Shown here in pieces: positions 1-8,319 of a stretch of 33,614 nt of DNA. Position numbers and translations under genes: made by a program. The notes under the pieces are model-generated. The model searched no databases. It was not told where the DNA came from and worked only from the letters and a program-made list of their open reading frames with translations. How positions within the stretch are numbered: the stretch's first letter is position 1; every line of letters begins with the position of its first letter. Source of the DNA: Myxococcus xanthus. Lineage in GTDB: Bacteria > Myxococcota > Myxococcia > Myxococcales > Myxococcaceae. The stretch spans positions 1 through 33,614 of the forward strand of contig NZ_JABFNS010000104.1 in NCBI RefSeq assembly GCF_013116825.1, written 5' to 3'.

Positions 1-59
1 GCTTTGCGGCGGGCTCGGGACGAAGTCACAGTGGAATCGCTCCTGGAAGGGGCCGGCAC

Positions 60-401
60 TCAGGGGGCGTGGACCCTACCTGATGCGGACACGAGGATGT
101 GCGGTCCCTGCACACGCACCTCATAGGTGCGGACCTGCACCCCCGGATGCCGAGGGCACTGCCCCGTCCGGACGTCGAACGGCCAGGTGTGCAACGGACA
201 ATGCACCACGTATCCCACCAGGTCCCCCTCGGACAGGGGCCCGGCCCGGTGGGGGCATGCATCCGCCACCGCATGGAGCTCCCCATTCACGCGGAAGAGG
301 GCCACCGCGACACCGTCCACCTGCACCACCGCGCGGCCCCGCGCGTCGAGTGCATCCAGCGTCGCCACTGGAATGAATCCTCCGTCCAGCTGTCCGTTCA
401 T
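60..401 (-). CDS. Rieske [2Fe-2S] domain protein (nitrite reductase small subunit-like)
   Basis: A 113-residue single-domain Rieske ferredoxin. The cluster ligands are visible as CPH (Cys49, His51) and CPLH (Cys68, His71), with 16 residues between the two halves. It lacks a signal peptide and any fused oxygenase or reductase domain, so it is probably a soluble cytoplasmic electron carrier or the small subunit of a partner not seen here. I chose the ATG at 401 because the domain begins immediately after it and GGGGAA lies upstream. The longer reading up to 497 adds a Gly/Arg-rich tail without similarity and would run into the promoter of the divergent gene. It stands head to head with the metal locus. 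A functional link to that locus is not shown by the sequence. Confidence 0.85.
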   Translation of the reverse strand: MNGQLDGGFIPVATLDALDARGRAVVQVDGVAVALFRVNGELHAVADACPHRAGPLSEGDLVGYVVHCPLHTWPFDVRTGQCPRHPGVQVRTYEVRVQGPHILVSASGRVHAP

Positions 402-473
402 CCTGATGTTCCCCAACGCCCGGCCGGGGCCGATACATCCCCCCCCGGACGAGACAGAGCGTGATACCGTCCC

Positions 474-503
474 TTGACACCCGCCGTGCCGCGTCATTAG
501 AGC
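474..503 (+). promoter_or_regulatory. candidate promoter of the 526 gene and metal locus
   Basis: A perfect TTGACA at 474-479 is followed after 18 bp by TAGAGC at 498-503, a weak -10 match (3 of 6). It lies in the 124-bp divergent gap between the Rieske gene and the gene at 526. The -35 is convincing and the -10 is not. No AT-rich Zur-type palindrome is visible here. Confidence 0.4.
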
Positions 504-525
504 ACCCGGTCAACCGCCCCTTCCG

Positions 526-951
526 ATGAATCAGCGAGCCCACACCTTCGCCCGCTGCACCGCGACGCTGCTCGTCGCGCTGTGGCTGTGTCAGCCGCTG
601 GACGCGCTGATGCACGCGAGGGATGAGCACGCGCACCGGTTCTGTCCGCAGCATCAGACGTTCGAGGAGACGGCGCTCGGCACGGGCGCGCGGCTGTCCC
701 GGCTCGCCTTCGAGCAGAGTCCGCAGCTGTCCGCCCTGCCCGAAGCCGTCACGGACTCGGCCGCCCTCCCCCACGAGGAGTGTCCGCTGGTGACGTCCGG
801 CTCCCGCCCGGAGCTCCTGACGCCCTACCGGACGACGCTGGTGCTGACGCTGCTCGCCGTGAGCCGTCCGGCCACCGCGCCGCCTCGCGTCCAGGCCCCC
901 CTCTCCATCCTCGATACCGCCCCCAAGGCCTCGCCTCCCGCGCACGCGTGA
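526..951 (+). CDS. small exported Cys/His-containing protein (DUF2946-like), paralog of 10179-10613
   Basis: 141 residues with an N-terminal hydrophobic segment (about residues 10-28), then scattered His and Cys residues (HARDEHAHRFCPQH near 30-44, ECP near 86). The C-terminus ends in TAPKASPPAHA. The protein from 10179-10613 has the same plan: an N-terminal hydrophobic helix, Cys/His residues, and an end in LAPKASPPRA. This architecture recalls the small DUF2946-type proteins often found beside metal transport genes, but that is recognition by pattern, not a strong match. It lies 77 bp before the outer-membrane gene in the same direction, so it probably belongs to the metal-uptake locus. Its role is unknown; periplasmic metal binding or sensing is possible. 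No good Shine-Dalgarno sequence precedes the ATG. Confidence 0.7.
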   Translation: MNQRAHTFARCTATLLVALWLCQPLDALMHARDEHAHRFCPQHQTFEETALGTGARLSRLAFEQSPQLSALPEAVTDSAALPHEECPLVTSGSRPELLTPYRTTLVLTLLAVSRPATAPPRVQAPLSILDTAPKASPPAHA

Positions 952-1028
952 CGTGCGTCGTCCGAGGTCATTCAGGTCATTGGTGGGCGTGACCGCTTCG
1001 CGGGCGCCCTGTTCGAGGAGCGTTCCAG

Positions 1029-2366
1029 GTGGCAACCCGTTCGCGCCGTGCTCACGGCGCTCTCATCGTCGTTTCACTCACGCCCTTGCTGTTCGCCAGC
1101 GGCGCCAGCGCCCAGGACGCCTCCGCGCCGGAGCCGCGGGAAGACGCGGCGCCCGCGCTCACGCCCGAGGAGTTGGAGGAGATCGAGAAGGCGCTCGGCA
1201 GCGATGCCGCGTCCGCGCAGCAGAACGCGCCCACCGGGACCGCGGCGCCGCCGGCCTCCATGCCTGGCAGTGGCTCCGCGCTCTCCATCCCCGGGGTGAA
1301 CAATCCCAACACGGGCGCGAACTTCCTGGACCTGAGCTTCATCCTGGACGTGGCCGCCGCGGCCTTCACGGACAAGGAGCCCCTGCAGAGCGGCGCGCAC
1401 GACCCCACGCGCAACGGCTTCAACCTGCAGCAGTTGGAGCTGTCCATCGGCTCGGTGGTGGACCCCTACTTCCGGTTCGACGCCAACATCGTCTTCAGCC
1501 AGTTCGGCGTGGAAATCGAAGAGGCCTACGGCACCACGCTGGCGCTGCCCTACAACCTCCAGGTGCGCGCCGGTCAGTTCCTCACGCGCTTCGGCCGCAT
1601 CAACCCCACGCACCCGCATTCGTGGGACTTCGTGGACCAGCCCTTCGCCGTGGGCCGCATCTTCGGAGGCGAAAGCAACCGAGGACTGGGCGCCGAGGTG
1701 TCCTGGCTGGCGCCCCTGCCCTGGTACGTAGAGGTGATTGGCAGCACCACCGACGCCACCGGCGGGGCCACCGCGCGCAGTTTCCTGGGCGCCACCAGCG
1801 AACGGGTGCAGTCTCCGTTCGACTTGCAGCTCACCGGCGCGGTGAAGCAGTTCTTCCCGCTGTCGGATGACCTGTCCCTCATGTGGGGCCTGTCCACCGC
1901 CACCGGCCCCAATCCCACCGGCTACCGCAACCGCACCGACCTGTTCGGCACGGACCTGTACCTGCGCTACCGGCCCATCACCCAGGCCCACAACACCACG
2001 CTCATCACGTTCCAGGCGGAGGCCTTCTACCGCCGCCGCCAGGTGCCCGGGGACGTGCTGACGGACTTCAACACCTACGCGCAGGCCGCGTGGCGCTTCT
2101 CGCCGCGGTGGGCCACCGCGCTGCGCTACGAGCTGGGAACGGCGGCGCGAGGCGAAGACGGAGCGCGCGTCATCGACCCGTTGGACCCGGACTGGACGGA
2201 GTCACGCAACCGCGTGTCCGCCAACGTCACCTTCTGGCCCACCGAGTTCTCCCGGCTGCGCCTCCAGGGCGCCAGGGACCATGCCGGGTGGCGGGATGAG
2301 CCCGGCTACTCCCTGATGCTCGCGCTCGAGTTGGTGACCGGCGCCCACGGCGCCCACGCGTTCTAA
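1029..2366 (+). CDS. outer-membrane beta-barrel protein, probably metal-regulated
   Basis: 445 residues starting at GTG 1029, with GAGGAG upstream. A signal peptide (residues 1 to about 28, ending ASGASA) is followed by an Ala/Pro/Glu-rich linker containing LTPEELEEIEKALG. The C-terminal 350 residues alternate aromatic and polar residues as in a beta-barrel porin and end in Phe, as outer-membrane proteins usually do. It resembles myxobacterial proteins annotated as zinc-regulated outer-membrane receptors. I see no clear TonB box or plug domain, so porin-like is the safer description. The binding-protein gene starts 17 bp downstream, so the two are almost certainly co-transcribed. The barrel would pass the metal, or a chelate, into the periplasm for the ABC transporter. 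The substrate is inferred from context only. Confidence 0.75.
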   Translation: MATRSRRAHGALIVVSLTPLLFASGASAQDASAPEPREDAAPALTPEELEEIEKALGSDAASAQQNAPTGTAAPPASMPGSGSALSIPGVNNPNTGANFLDLSFILDVAAAAFTDKEPLQSGAHDPTRNGFNLQQLELSIGSVVDPYFRFDANIVFSQFGVEIEEAYGTTLALPYNLQVRAGQFLTRFGRINPTHPHSWDFVDQPFAVGRIFGGESNRGLGAEVSWLAPLPWYVEVIGSTTDATGGATARSFLGATSERVQSPFDLQLTGAVKQFFPLSDDLSLMWGLSTATGPNPTGYRNRTDLFGTDLYLRYRPITQAHNTTLITFQAEAFYRRRQVPGDVLTDFNTYAQAAWRFSPRWATALRYELGTAARGEDGARVIDPLDPDWTESRNRVSANVTFWPTEFSRLRLQGARDHAGWRDEPGYSLMLALELVTGAHGAHAF

Positions 2367-2383
2367 ACCCTTTCGAAGGAGCC

Positions 2384-3313
2384 ATGACCATGCGTCTCTC
2401 CCGTCTGTTCGCGGCCGTGTGCGCCGCCTTCACCCTCTTCGTCGCGTCCCCCGCTCGCGCGGACCTCAACGTCGTCACCACCCTGCCGGACCTGGCCGCG
2501 TTGACGAAGGCCGTGGGCGGCGACCACGTCAAGGTGCAGGCCCTGGCGCTGTCCAGCCAGGACCCGCACTTCGTGGATGCCAAGCCGAACCTCGCCCTGG
2601 CGCTCAACCGCGCGGACCTGCTCATCGCGGTGGGCCTGGACCTGGAGATCGGCTGGCTGCCCACGCTCCAGGTGGGTGCGCGCAACCCGAAGATCCTCGT
2701 GGGCAACCCGGGCTACCTGGTGGCCTCGCAGTTCGCGAAGCTGTTGGAGGTCCCCACGGCGCAGGTGGACCGGGGCCAGGGCGACGTCCACCCGGGCGGC
2801 AACCCGCACTTCCTCTATGACCCCCGCCAGGCGCTGTCCGTCGCGCGCGCCATCACCGACCGGCTGGCGCAGTTGGATCCGAAGAACGCGCAGGCCTACC
2901 GCGACAACCTCGCCACCTTCACCACCGAGTTGGAGAAGTCGCGCGCGGACTGGGAGAAGCGGCTGGCGCCGCTGCGTGGCCAGCCCGTCATCGCCTACCA
3001 CCGGACCATGGCGTACCTGGCGGACTGGCTGGGCTTCGACACCATCGCCTACCTGGAGCCCAAGCCCGGCATCCCGCCCAACCCGTCGCACGTCGCGAGC
3101 GTCCTGGCCCAGGGCCGTCAGCGAAAGGCGCGCATGGTGCTGATGGAGAGCTACTACCCGGACACCACCGCGCGGCTGGTGGCCTCGAAGATTCCCGCGC
3201 CGCTCGTCACCCTGCACGGCGGCACGGACTTCAAGGCGAAGGAGACGTACCTCCAGCACATCAACGAAATGGTCGAGCGCCTGGAGAAGGGGCTCGCCGG
3301 AAAGGGGACCTGA
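2384..3313 (+). CDS. znuA: periplasmic metal-binding protein of a ZnuA/TroA-type ABC transporter
   Basis: 309 residues with a Sec signal peptide ending at ASPARA (about residue 26). The fold is that of cluster A-I binding proteins: an N-lobe with DPHF (His62), a linker-proximal GGNPHFLYDP (His142), then a C-lobe with AYHRTMAYLADW (His206) and LMESYYPDTTA (Glu255 or Asp260). Three His plus one acidic residue is the usual zinc or manganese ligand set. The His-rich loop found in enterobacterial ZnuA is absent. That function may be supplied by the lipoprotein encoded next. AAGGAG precedes the ATG. The gene sits between the outer-membrane barrel gene and the lipoprotein gene, 3 bp before the latter. 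Zinc is the most likely substrate, but manganese cannot be excluded from sequence. Confidence 0.88.
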   Translation: MTMRLSRLFAAVCAAFTLFVASPARADLNVVTTLPDLAALTKAVGGDHVKVQALALSSQDPHFVDAKPNLALALNRADLLIAVGLDLEIGWLPTLQVGARNPKILVGNPGYLVASQFAKLLEVPTAQVDRGQGDVHPGGNPHFLYDPRQALSVARAITDRLAQLDPKNAQAYRDNLATFTTELEKSRADWEKRLAPLRGQPVIAYHRTMAYLADWLGFDTIAYLEPKPGIPPNPSHVASVLAQGRQRKARMVLMESYYPDTTARLVASKIPAPLVTLHGGTDFKAKETYLQHINEMVERLEKGLAGKGT

Positions 3314-3316
3314 GCC

Positions 3317-4162
3317 ATGCGGACCCGTCTCCTCCTTCCCCTGCTCTTCCTGTCCGGCTGCGCGCTGGAGCCCGGAGAGAGCTTCGCGGTGCTGGAGCCC
3401 GCCGTCCGCGCGGACTACACGCCGGTGGCCGGGCGCGACGTGGGCAACGGCTTCCAGCGGCTCGCCTCCGACTTCGAGCTTCGCCTGGACGGCGCCGCGC
3501 TGGGCGTGGACCACATCGACCTGGTCGGCGGCGGCGCCCGCGGCCCCACCACCTTCGACCCGGCCAACCCGCCGCCGGGCTACACCAACTGCCACAACGG
3601 CCACTGCCACCACGACGATGGCGCGCTGGTGGACTACGAGGACATCCAGGCGGAGCTGGATGGCGGTGGTGGCGGCGCGGAGGCCACCGTGGCCAGCCTG
3701 CACGTGGACGCGGACCTGGACCTGCTGGCGGACCAGACGCTGTCGCCCGGCTGTGAGCCGTCCTGCGAGCTGGGCCGCACCCACGTCACCCGCTACCAGT
3801 GGGACGTGTCGTCGGTAAACCTGGAGGGCGCGGTACGCGACAGCCGCGCCACGCCGCGCTTCAACGATGAGCGCCGCTTCCGGCTCACGCTGGCGGCGGC
3901 GGAGGAGGCCACGCCGCTGATGGTGCTGCGCGGCACGGTGGACATCCCCGCGGACCGCGAGAACAAGCCGCGCGTGAAGCTCGCCCTGCGCCTGGCGCTG
4001 GCGCCCACGCTGTTCGACTCGCTGGACTGGGCAGCCACCACGCCGGGCCCTGACGGCGTGGTGGACCTGAACGCACCCGAGAACGCCGCCATCCGGACCG
4101 CGATGGTGGAAGCACTGGCCACCTTGGAGCCACAGGCGGAGGTCCGGCGTGAAGACCGTTGA
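3317..4162 (+). CDS. lipoprotein with a Cys/His metal-binding-like motif, inside the ABC operon
   Basis: 281 residues. The lipobox LSGC places the lipidated cysteine at residue 15. Residues 92-101 read CHNGHCHHDD, an obvious candidate metal site, and a CEPSC pair follows at 146-150. The rest is predicted beta-rich with no domain I can name. It begins 3 bp after the binding-protein stop, and its last 14 bases overlap the ATPase start, so it is translated as part of the transporter operon. A membrane-anchored protein with a His/Cys cluster in this position could hold metal and pass it to the binding protein, replacing the missing His-rich loop of the latter. That role is inference. I do not recognise a characterised family. 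Confidence 0.8.
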   Translation: MRTRLLLPLLFLSGCALEPGESFAVLEPAVRADYTPVAGRDVGNGFQRLASDFELRLDGAALGVDHIDLVGGGARGPTTFDPANPPPGYTNCHNGHCHHDDGALVDYEDIQAELDGGGGGAEATVASLHVDADLDLLADQTLSPGCEPSCELGRTHVTRYQWDVSSVNLEGAVRDSRATPRFNDERRFRLTLAAAEEATPLMVLRGTVDIPADRENKPRVKLALRLALAPTLFDSLDWAATTPGPDGVVDLNAPENAAIRTAMVEALATLEPQAEVRREDR

Positions 4163-4961
4163 GCCCACGGACGGCGCGCACGCGGTGCCCGCCACCTTCG
4201 CGCCGGGTGACGCGCTGCTCACCTGCGAGAAGCTCATCATCGGTTACGACGGCAAGGCCATCCTGCCGCCCATCGACCTGACCATTCGCCGCGGTCAGTT
4301 CGTGGCGGTGGTGGGCCGCAACGGCTCCGGCAAGAGCACCTGGTTCCGGACGCTGCTGGGCATGCAGCCGCCGGTGTCGGGCACCATCTCCCGCGCCTCC
4401 GCGCAGGTGCGCAGTGCCTATGTGCCGCAGACGTCCGCCATCGACTCGCTGCTGCCATTGCGCGCGGGCGAGCTGACGGCGTGGGGACGCCTGCGCGGCT
4501 GGAGCTTCCTGTGGCCCTTCGCCCGGAAGGCGGACCGGCAGGCCGTGCAGAGCGCGCTGGAGACGGCCGGCGCGAAGGCCTTCGCCTCGCGCCCCTACCG
4601 CGAGCTGTCCGAGGGCCAGAAGCAGCGCACGCTGCTGGCGCGGCTGGTGGCCACGGAGGCGGACCTGGTGCTCCTGGACGAGCCCACCGCCGCCATGGAC
4701 GCCGTCGCCGAGCACGAGACGATGCAGCGGCTGTGCACGCTGTCGCGTGAGCGGGGCCTGGGCGTGGTGGTGGTGTGCCACGACCTGGAGGTCGCCGCCG
4801 AGCACGCGGACGTGCTCGTCTTCGTGGACCGCGAGACGTCCGCCTTCGTCGTGGGCGATGCCCGCACCGTCTTCTGTCACCCCGCCTTCCGCCGCCAGTA
4901 CGGCGACGAGTACTGCCAACGCGCGCCCCTGGGACCTCACCGTGGAAACGACGCTCGCTGA
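4149..4961 (+). CDS. znuC: metal ABC transporter ATP-binding protein
   Basis: 270 residues from GTG 4149. All ATPase motifs are present: Walker A GRNGSGKST (56-64), Q-loop in YVPQTS (about 91-96), signature LSEGQ (153-157), Walker B LVLLDE (173-178) and switch His211 in VVCHDLE. The start lies inside the lipoprotein gene (14-bp overlap) and the stop lies 20 bp inside the permease gene, so translation of the three is coupled. It powers import of the divalent metal delivered by the binding protein. The N-terminal 20 residues before the conserved core are unusually long and low in complexity, so a slightly later start cannot be excluded. Confidence 0.9.
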   Translation: MKTVEPTDGAHAVPATFAPGDALLTCEKLIIGYDGKAILPPIDLTIRRGQFVAVVGRNGSGKSTWFRTLLGMQPPVSGTISRASAQVRSAYVPQTSAIDSLLPLRAGELTAWGRLRGWSFLWPFARKADRQAVQSALETAGAKAFASRPYRELSEGQKQRTLLARLVATEADLVLLDEPTAAMDAVAEHETMQRLCTLSRERGLGVVVVCHDLEVAAEHADVLVFVDRETSAFVVGDARTVFCHPAFRRQYGDEYCQRAPLGPHRGNDAR

Positions 4962-5814
4962 ACCATCCAAGTGGGAGCAGTTCCACCTGGCGTTCGATTT
5001 GTTCAGGGACCCGCTGCTGTGCGCGCTCATCGCGGGCGGCGTGCTGGGCTTCCTGAGCGTGTACGTGGTGCTGCGGCGCATGGTGTTCGTCAGCGCCGCG
5101 GTGGCCCAGTCCGCGGGCCTGGGCGTGGCGCTGGCCTTCTACGCGGCCATCCACCTGGGCACGCACGTGGAGCCCGTGCTGGGCGCAACCACCCTGGCGC
5201 TGTTGGCCACCATGTTGCTGATGACGGAGCCGGCGAAGCTGCGCCTCACGCGAGAGAGCCTGCTGGGCCTGGCCTATGCGCTGGCGGGCGGCGCCGCGGT
5301 GCTCGTGGGAGACCGCATCGCGCAGGAGGCGCACGACATCCAGAGCATCCTCTTCGGCACGGCGGTGCTGGTGACGCCCGAGCAGCTCTACACGGTGGCC
5401 ATCGCTGGCGGGGCCATCATGTTCATCCAGCTGTGGTGGTACCGGGGCATCACCTTCGCCAGCTTCGACCGGACGGGAGCGCTGGTGCAGGGGCTGCCGG
5501 TGCGCCTGCTGGACGGCGTGCTGATGGTCAGCATCGGCGTCATGGTGGGCGTGTGCGCCCGGGCGCTGGGCGCGCTGCCGGTGTTCGCCTTCTCCACGCT
5601 GTCCGCCATCGCCGCGCTGATGTTGGAGCTGCGGCTGCCGTGGACCTTCTTCGTCGCCACGCTCTTCGGCGCCATCGCGGGCGTGGGCGGCTATCTCTTC
5701 GCGTTCTTCTACGACTTCCCCGTGGGCGGCTCGCAGACGGTGTTCGCCGCGGCCATGGTGGCCGTGGCGACCGTCCTCCGGATGCTCGTCCACGCGGTAC
5801 AGAAGGCGCGCTGA
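4942..5814 (+). CDS. znuB: metal ABC transporter permease
   Basis: 290 residues from GTG 4942, which overlaps the ATPase gene by 20 bp. The reading frame stays open further upstream, but that extension is out-of-frame ATPase sequence. Seven to eight hydrophobic segments are visible, starting with LLCALIAGGVLGFLSVYVVL, and the overall plan matches ABC-3 family permeases of the ZnuB/MntB group. It forms the membrane channel for the metal. The gene ends 3 bp before the stop of the convergent isochorismatase-family gene, leaving no room for a separate terminator, so transcripts from the two sides probably overlap. Confidence 0.9.
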   Translation: METTLAEPSKWEQFHLAFDLFRDPLLCALIAGGVLGFLSVYVVLRRMVFVSAAVAQSAGLGVALAFYAAIHLGTHVEPVLGATTLALLATMLLMTEPAKLRLTRESLLGLAYALAGGAAVLVGDRIAQEAHDIQSILFGTAVLVTPEQLYTVAIAGGAIMFIQLWWYRGITFASFDRTGALVQGLPVRLLDGVLMVSIGVMVGVCARALGALPVFAFSTLSAIAALMLELRLPWTFFVATLFGAIAGVGGYLFAFFYDFPVGGSQTVFAAAMVAVATVLRMLVHAVQKAR

Positions 5815-5817
5815 GGG

Positions 5818-6369
5818 TCAGCGGACCGCCGCGGAGACCTGCTTGAACTCGGGCGTGCCGGCGCGCCCGAGCAGGTCGAACAGCGCGGCCTCCACCGTGA
5901 CGACGTGCGCGCCCACGTCACGGCACAGCTGGAGACCCACCTGCCGGTCCTCCTGCGCGCGAGACAGCACGGCGTCCGTGAGCAGGAACGGGGACAGGCC
6001 GCGTTCGGCCAGGTCGCGCACCGTCTGGAAGACACAGATGTGCGTCTCCATGCCCGCCACGAGCACCTGCGTGCGCCCGCCGAGCGCGGCCAGCACGTCT
6101 GGCACAGCGGCGCTGAACTCCAGCTTCTCCACCGCCTTGACGTCCTTCAGCGCCCGCATCCGCAGCAGCGAATATGTGGGCCCCAGGCCCTGGGGATACT
6201 GCTCGGTGAGGAGGATGGGGAGCCCCAGCGCGCGAGCGCCCTCGATGGCGGCGGTGGTGCGGCTGAGCATCCGGTCCAGCGCGTCCCGGTCCATGGCGGC
6301 GCACAGTCGCTCCTGGATGTCCACGACGAGCAACGCGGCCTGCTCCTGCTTGAGGCGGAAGGTGGGCAT
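5818..6369 (-). CDS. isochorismatase-family cysteine hydrolase
   Basis: 183 residues with the family's catalytic triad: Asp17 in LVVDIQE, Lys82 in VEKLEF and Cys112 in METHICV. The cis-peptide region before the cysteine is also conserved in pattern. Length and spacing fit the ISOC1/YcaC-like branch rather than true nicotinamidases, which carry extra metal-binding His residues not seen here. Members hydrolyse small amides or ethers, and the substrate cannot be read from sequence. Start ATG 6369 has a strong GGAGG upstream. It is convergent with the permease gene and separated by 206 bp from the TPR gene behind it, so it may have its own promoter, though I see no clear one. Confidence 0.85.
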   Translation of the reverse strand: MPTFRLKQEQAALLVVDIQERLCAAMDRDALDRMLSRTTAAIEGARALGLPILLTEQYPQGLGPTYSLLRMRALKDVKAVEKLEFSAAVPDVLAALGGRTQVLVAGMETHICVFQTVRDLAERGLSPFLLTDAVLSRAQEDRQVGLQLCRDVGAHVVTVEAALFDLLGRAGTPEFKQVSAAVR

Positions 6370-6575
6370 GCCCCCTCCTCGCGCGAACGGTGAGGGCCCG
6401 TCAAGCGGCGGGAGACGCCAGCGCGGCGGGTGAACGCCCGCACGGCGAGGACTTCCAGCGGGTGACAGTCAACCCGCGACGCGCGGGCAATGAGCCCCGT
6501 GGACGGGGCGCACGCTTGATGGGGCGCATGACGGATTGCGAACAGGCGGCGGCCCCCGTGACATTCGGGCACCGC

Positions 6576-8309
6576 TCAGCAGGACACCGTCCCATGCGCG
6601 GCGAGCGCCGGGGCCCCGGTCTCCCGCAGGGCGACGAGCTCCGGCGGGCGCACGAGCCGCAGCAGACGCCCCCGCCCGGCGATGAAGGCCCGCGCGCGGC
6701 GAAGCTCCGGCTGATGCGGGTCCGCGTCACGCCAGCAGTCGAGGAACGCGGTGAAGTCCTCCACCGCGCCGCTCCAAGCGCCGAGCGCCACCTGGGACTC
6801 CGCGGACAGCAGTCGCAAGTGCCCACACCCAGGCCGCTCCGCCACCAGCGTCTTCGCCAGCCCCAGCGCCTTGTCCTCGCGTGCAGTGCGCAGACGCAGC
6901 CGGACCAGTGCCTCGCGCGCGGGCCGGGAGAAGGCCGCGGGCCCTGCCGCCCGAAGCCGCCGCTCCAGCCGCCACGCACGCGTCAGCGTGGCCTCGGCGC
7001 GGCCCACTTCGCCCCGGCGAGCCTCCAGCGCGCCACGCAGCTCATGAGCGGCCACCTCCACCACCCGCGCCACATCTCGTGGACACAGGGCCAGGTCCTC
7101 CGAGCGGCGAGCCTCCGCCAGGAGCGCATGTTGCGCATCCAGTGAATTGCATACCCGCTCCACCTCGCCCAGCCGCGCGGCCTCGAGCAGGCTGAGTCCT
7201 CTCGTGTACTGGCGAATCCCGTCCCGCAGCGCCCGCTCCGCCGGGCTGGCCGTATCAGACAGCTCCATGGGCACGTCCGCCGCCGCACGCCAGAAGCCGA
7301 AGCGCAGGTGCGCGGACACCATCGTGGCGGCGGCGAACAGCAGCGCCTGGTCGTCGCCTCCAGCACCTTCCACCCGCTGCCGCAGGCGACGGGCCCACGC
7401 CTGGGACTCGCCGTACTGGCCCGCTTCGGCGCAGCCCTGGCTGAGCAGCCGCATGGCCGCCTCGGCGCTCGGCGCGTCGGCGGTGCGCAGTCCTTGCTCG
7501 GCCAGGTACGCATCATCCGCGGCCACCGTGGCCTCCAGCACGCGCCGGGCCTCCGCCACCAGCCCGACGCGCTGAAGCAGGCGCCCCGCGGAGAGCAGCG
7601 CGGGGCTGGCACGAGGCGCCAGCGTCACCAGGCGGTGAGCACTGTCACGGGCAGCCTCGGGCCGGCCGCTGTTCAGCATGGCCTGCACCCATGCATGGTG
7701 GACGCCCGCGTGGTCCGGGTGTGTGCGCAGCAGCTCGCGCAGCAGGGCCTGCGCATACGGCTGCCCCTGCCCGGGCCGGCCATCCGGCTCATAGCCGTCC
7801 AGGAGGAAGCCCGCGAGCAGCAGCCGCGCGTCGCCGTCCTCGGGATAGCGGTCGATGAGGCACTCCATGTCACGCACGAAGGCGTGGCGCCCATGGGCCG
7901 GCCCCTTCTCCGCCAGCAGACTGCCCGCGACGATGTAGCGCTGCTCGCGGTCCGTGGTGCCCTCGCTCAGGGCCAGCGCGCGGCCCATGGCCTCCGCGCG
8001 GGCGGCAGCGAAGCGGGCACCGGAGCCTCGTGTGAGGGCGAGCCCCCACCAGGCCATGGCCAGCGACGAATCCTCGCGCGTGGCCTGCGCGAAGGCGCGA
8101 CGGGCCTCACCGCCCCACCCCAGGTGCAACAGCCGCAGCCCCTGGTCGAACCATGCCTGGGCCAGGGGCATGGCGGTGGTGACGCCCAGGTGTGCGTTAC
8201 CCAGTCCCTCTCGGAGGAGCGGCGTGGGGAGCGCGTCATCCGCGACATCCTCCCATGGCGCGCGGGCATGGACGGAAGGTTCATCGGCTCGGAGCAGTCG
8301 CGCCAACAT
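6576..8309 (-). CDS. tetratricopeptide-repeat protein
   Basis: 577 residues. The N-terminal repeat AWFDQGLRLLHLGWGGEARRAF followed by AMAWWGLALTRG matches a TPR family in which a repeat of the FDQGLRLL type precedes MAWWG. Further helical pairs of about 34 residues continue to the C-terminus. No signal peptide or enzymatic motif is visible, so it is probably a cytoplasmic scaffold. I start at ATG 8309 because GAGGAG lies 5-10 bases before it. The frame is open to 8684, but that part is antisense-like sequence over the upstream gene. It begins 10 bases after the stop of the 200-aa protein, so the two are co-translated or at least in one operon. Confidence 0.8.
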   Translation of the reverse strand: MLARLLRADEPSVHARAPWEDVADDALPTPLLREGLGNAHLGVTTAMPLAQAWFDQGLRLLHLGWGGEARRAFAQATREDSSLAMAWWGLALTRGSGARFAAARAEAMGRALALSEGTTDREQRYIVAGSLLAEKGPAHGRHAFVRDMECLIDRYPEDGDARLLLAGFLLDGYEPDGRPGQGQPYAQALLRELLRTHPDHAGVHHAWVQAMLNSGRPEAARDSAHRLVTLAPRASPALLSAGRLLQRVGLVAEARRVLEATVAADDAYLAEQGLRTADAPSAEAAMRLLSQGCAEAGQYGESQAWARRLRQRVEGAGGDDQALLFAAATMVSAHLRFGFWRAAADVPMELSDTASPAERALRDGIRQYTRGLSLLEAARLGEVERVCNSLDAQHALLAEARRSEDLALCPRDVARVVEVAAHELRGALEARRGEVGRAEATLTRAWRLERRLRAAGPAAFSRPAREALVRLRLRTAREDKALGLAKTLVAERPGCGHLRLLSAESQVALGAWSGAVEDFTAFLDCWRDADPHQPELRRARAFIAGRGRLLRLVRPPELVALRETGAPALAAHGTVSC

Positions 8310-8319
8310 GATGGACTCC

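Noticed and set aside
402..525. Zur-type operator upstream of the metal locus
   Set aside because: No AT-rich palindrome resembling known Zur boxes could be seen here or upstream of 10613. Regulation by zinc therefore remains unsupported by sequence.
2363..4240. 625-aa minus-strand open frame across the binding protein and lipoprotein genes
   Set aside because: Composition is Arg/Val/Gly/Gln-rich without motifs. The plus strand encodes recognisable transporter parts with ribosome sites.
4747..4941. N-terminal extension of the permease
   Set aside because: This stretch is the out-of-frame reading of the ATPase gene; GTG 4942 gives a normal-length permease.
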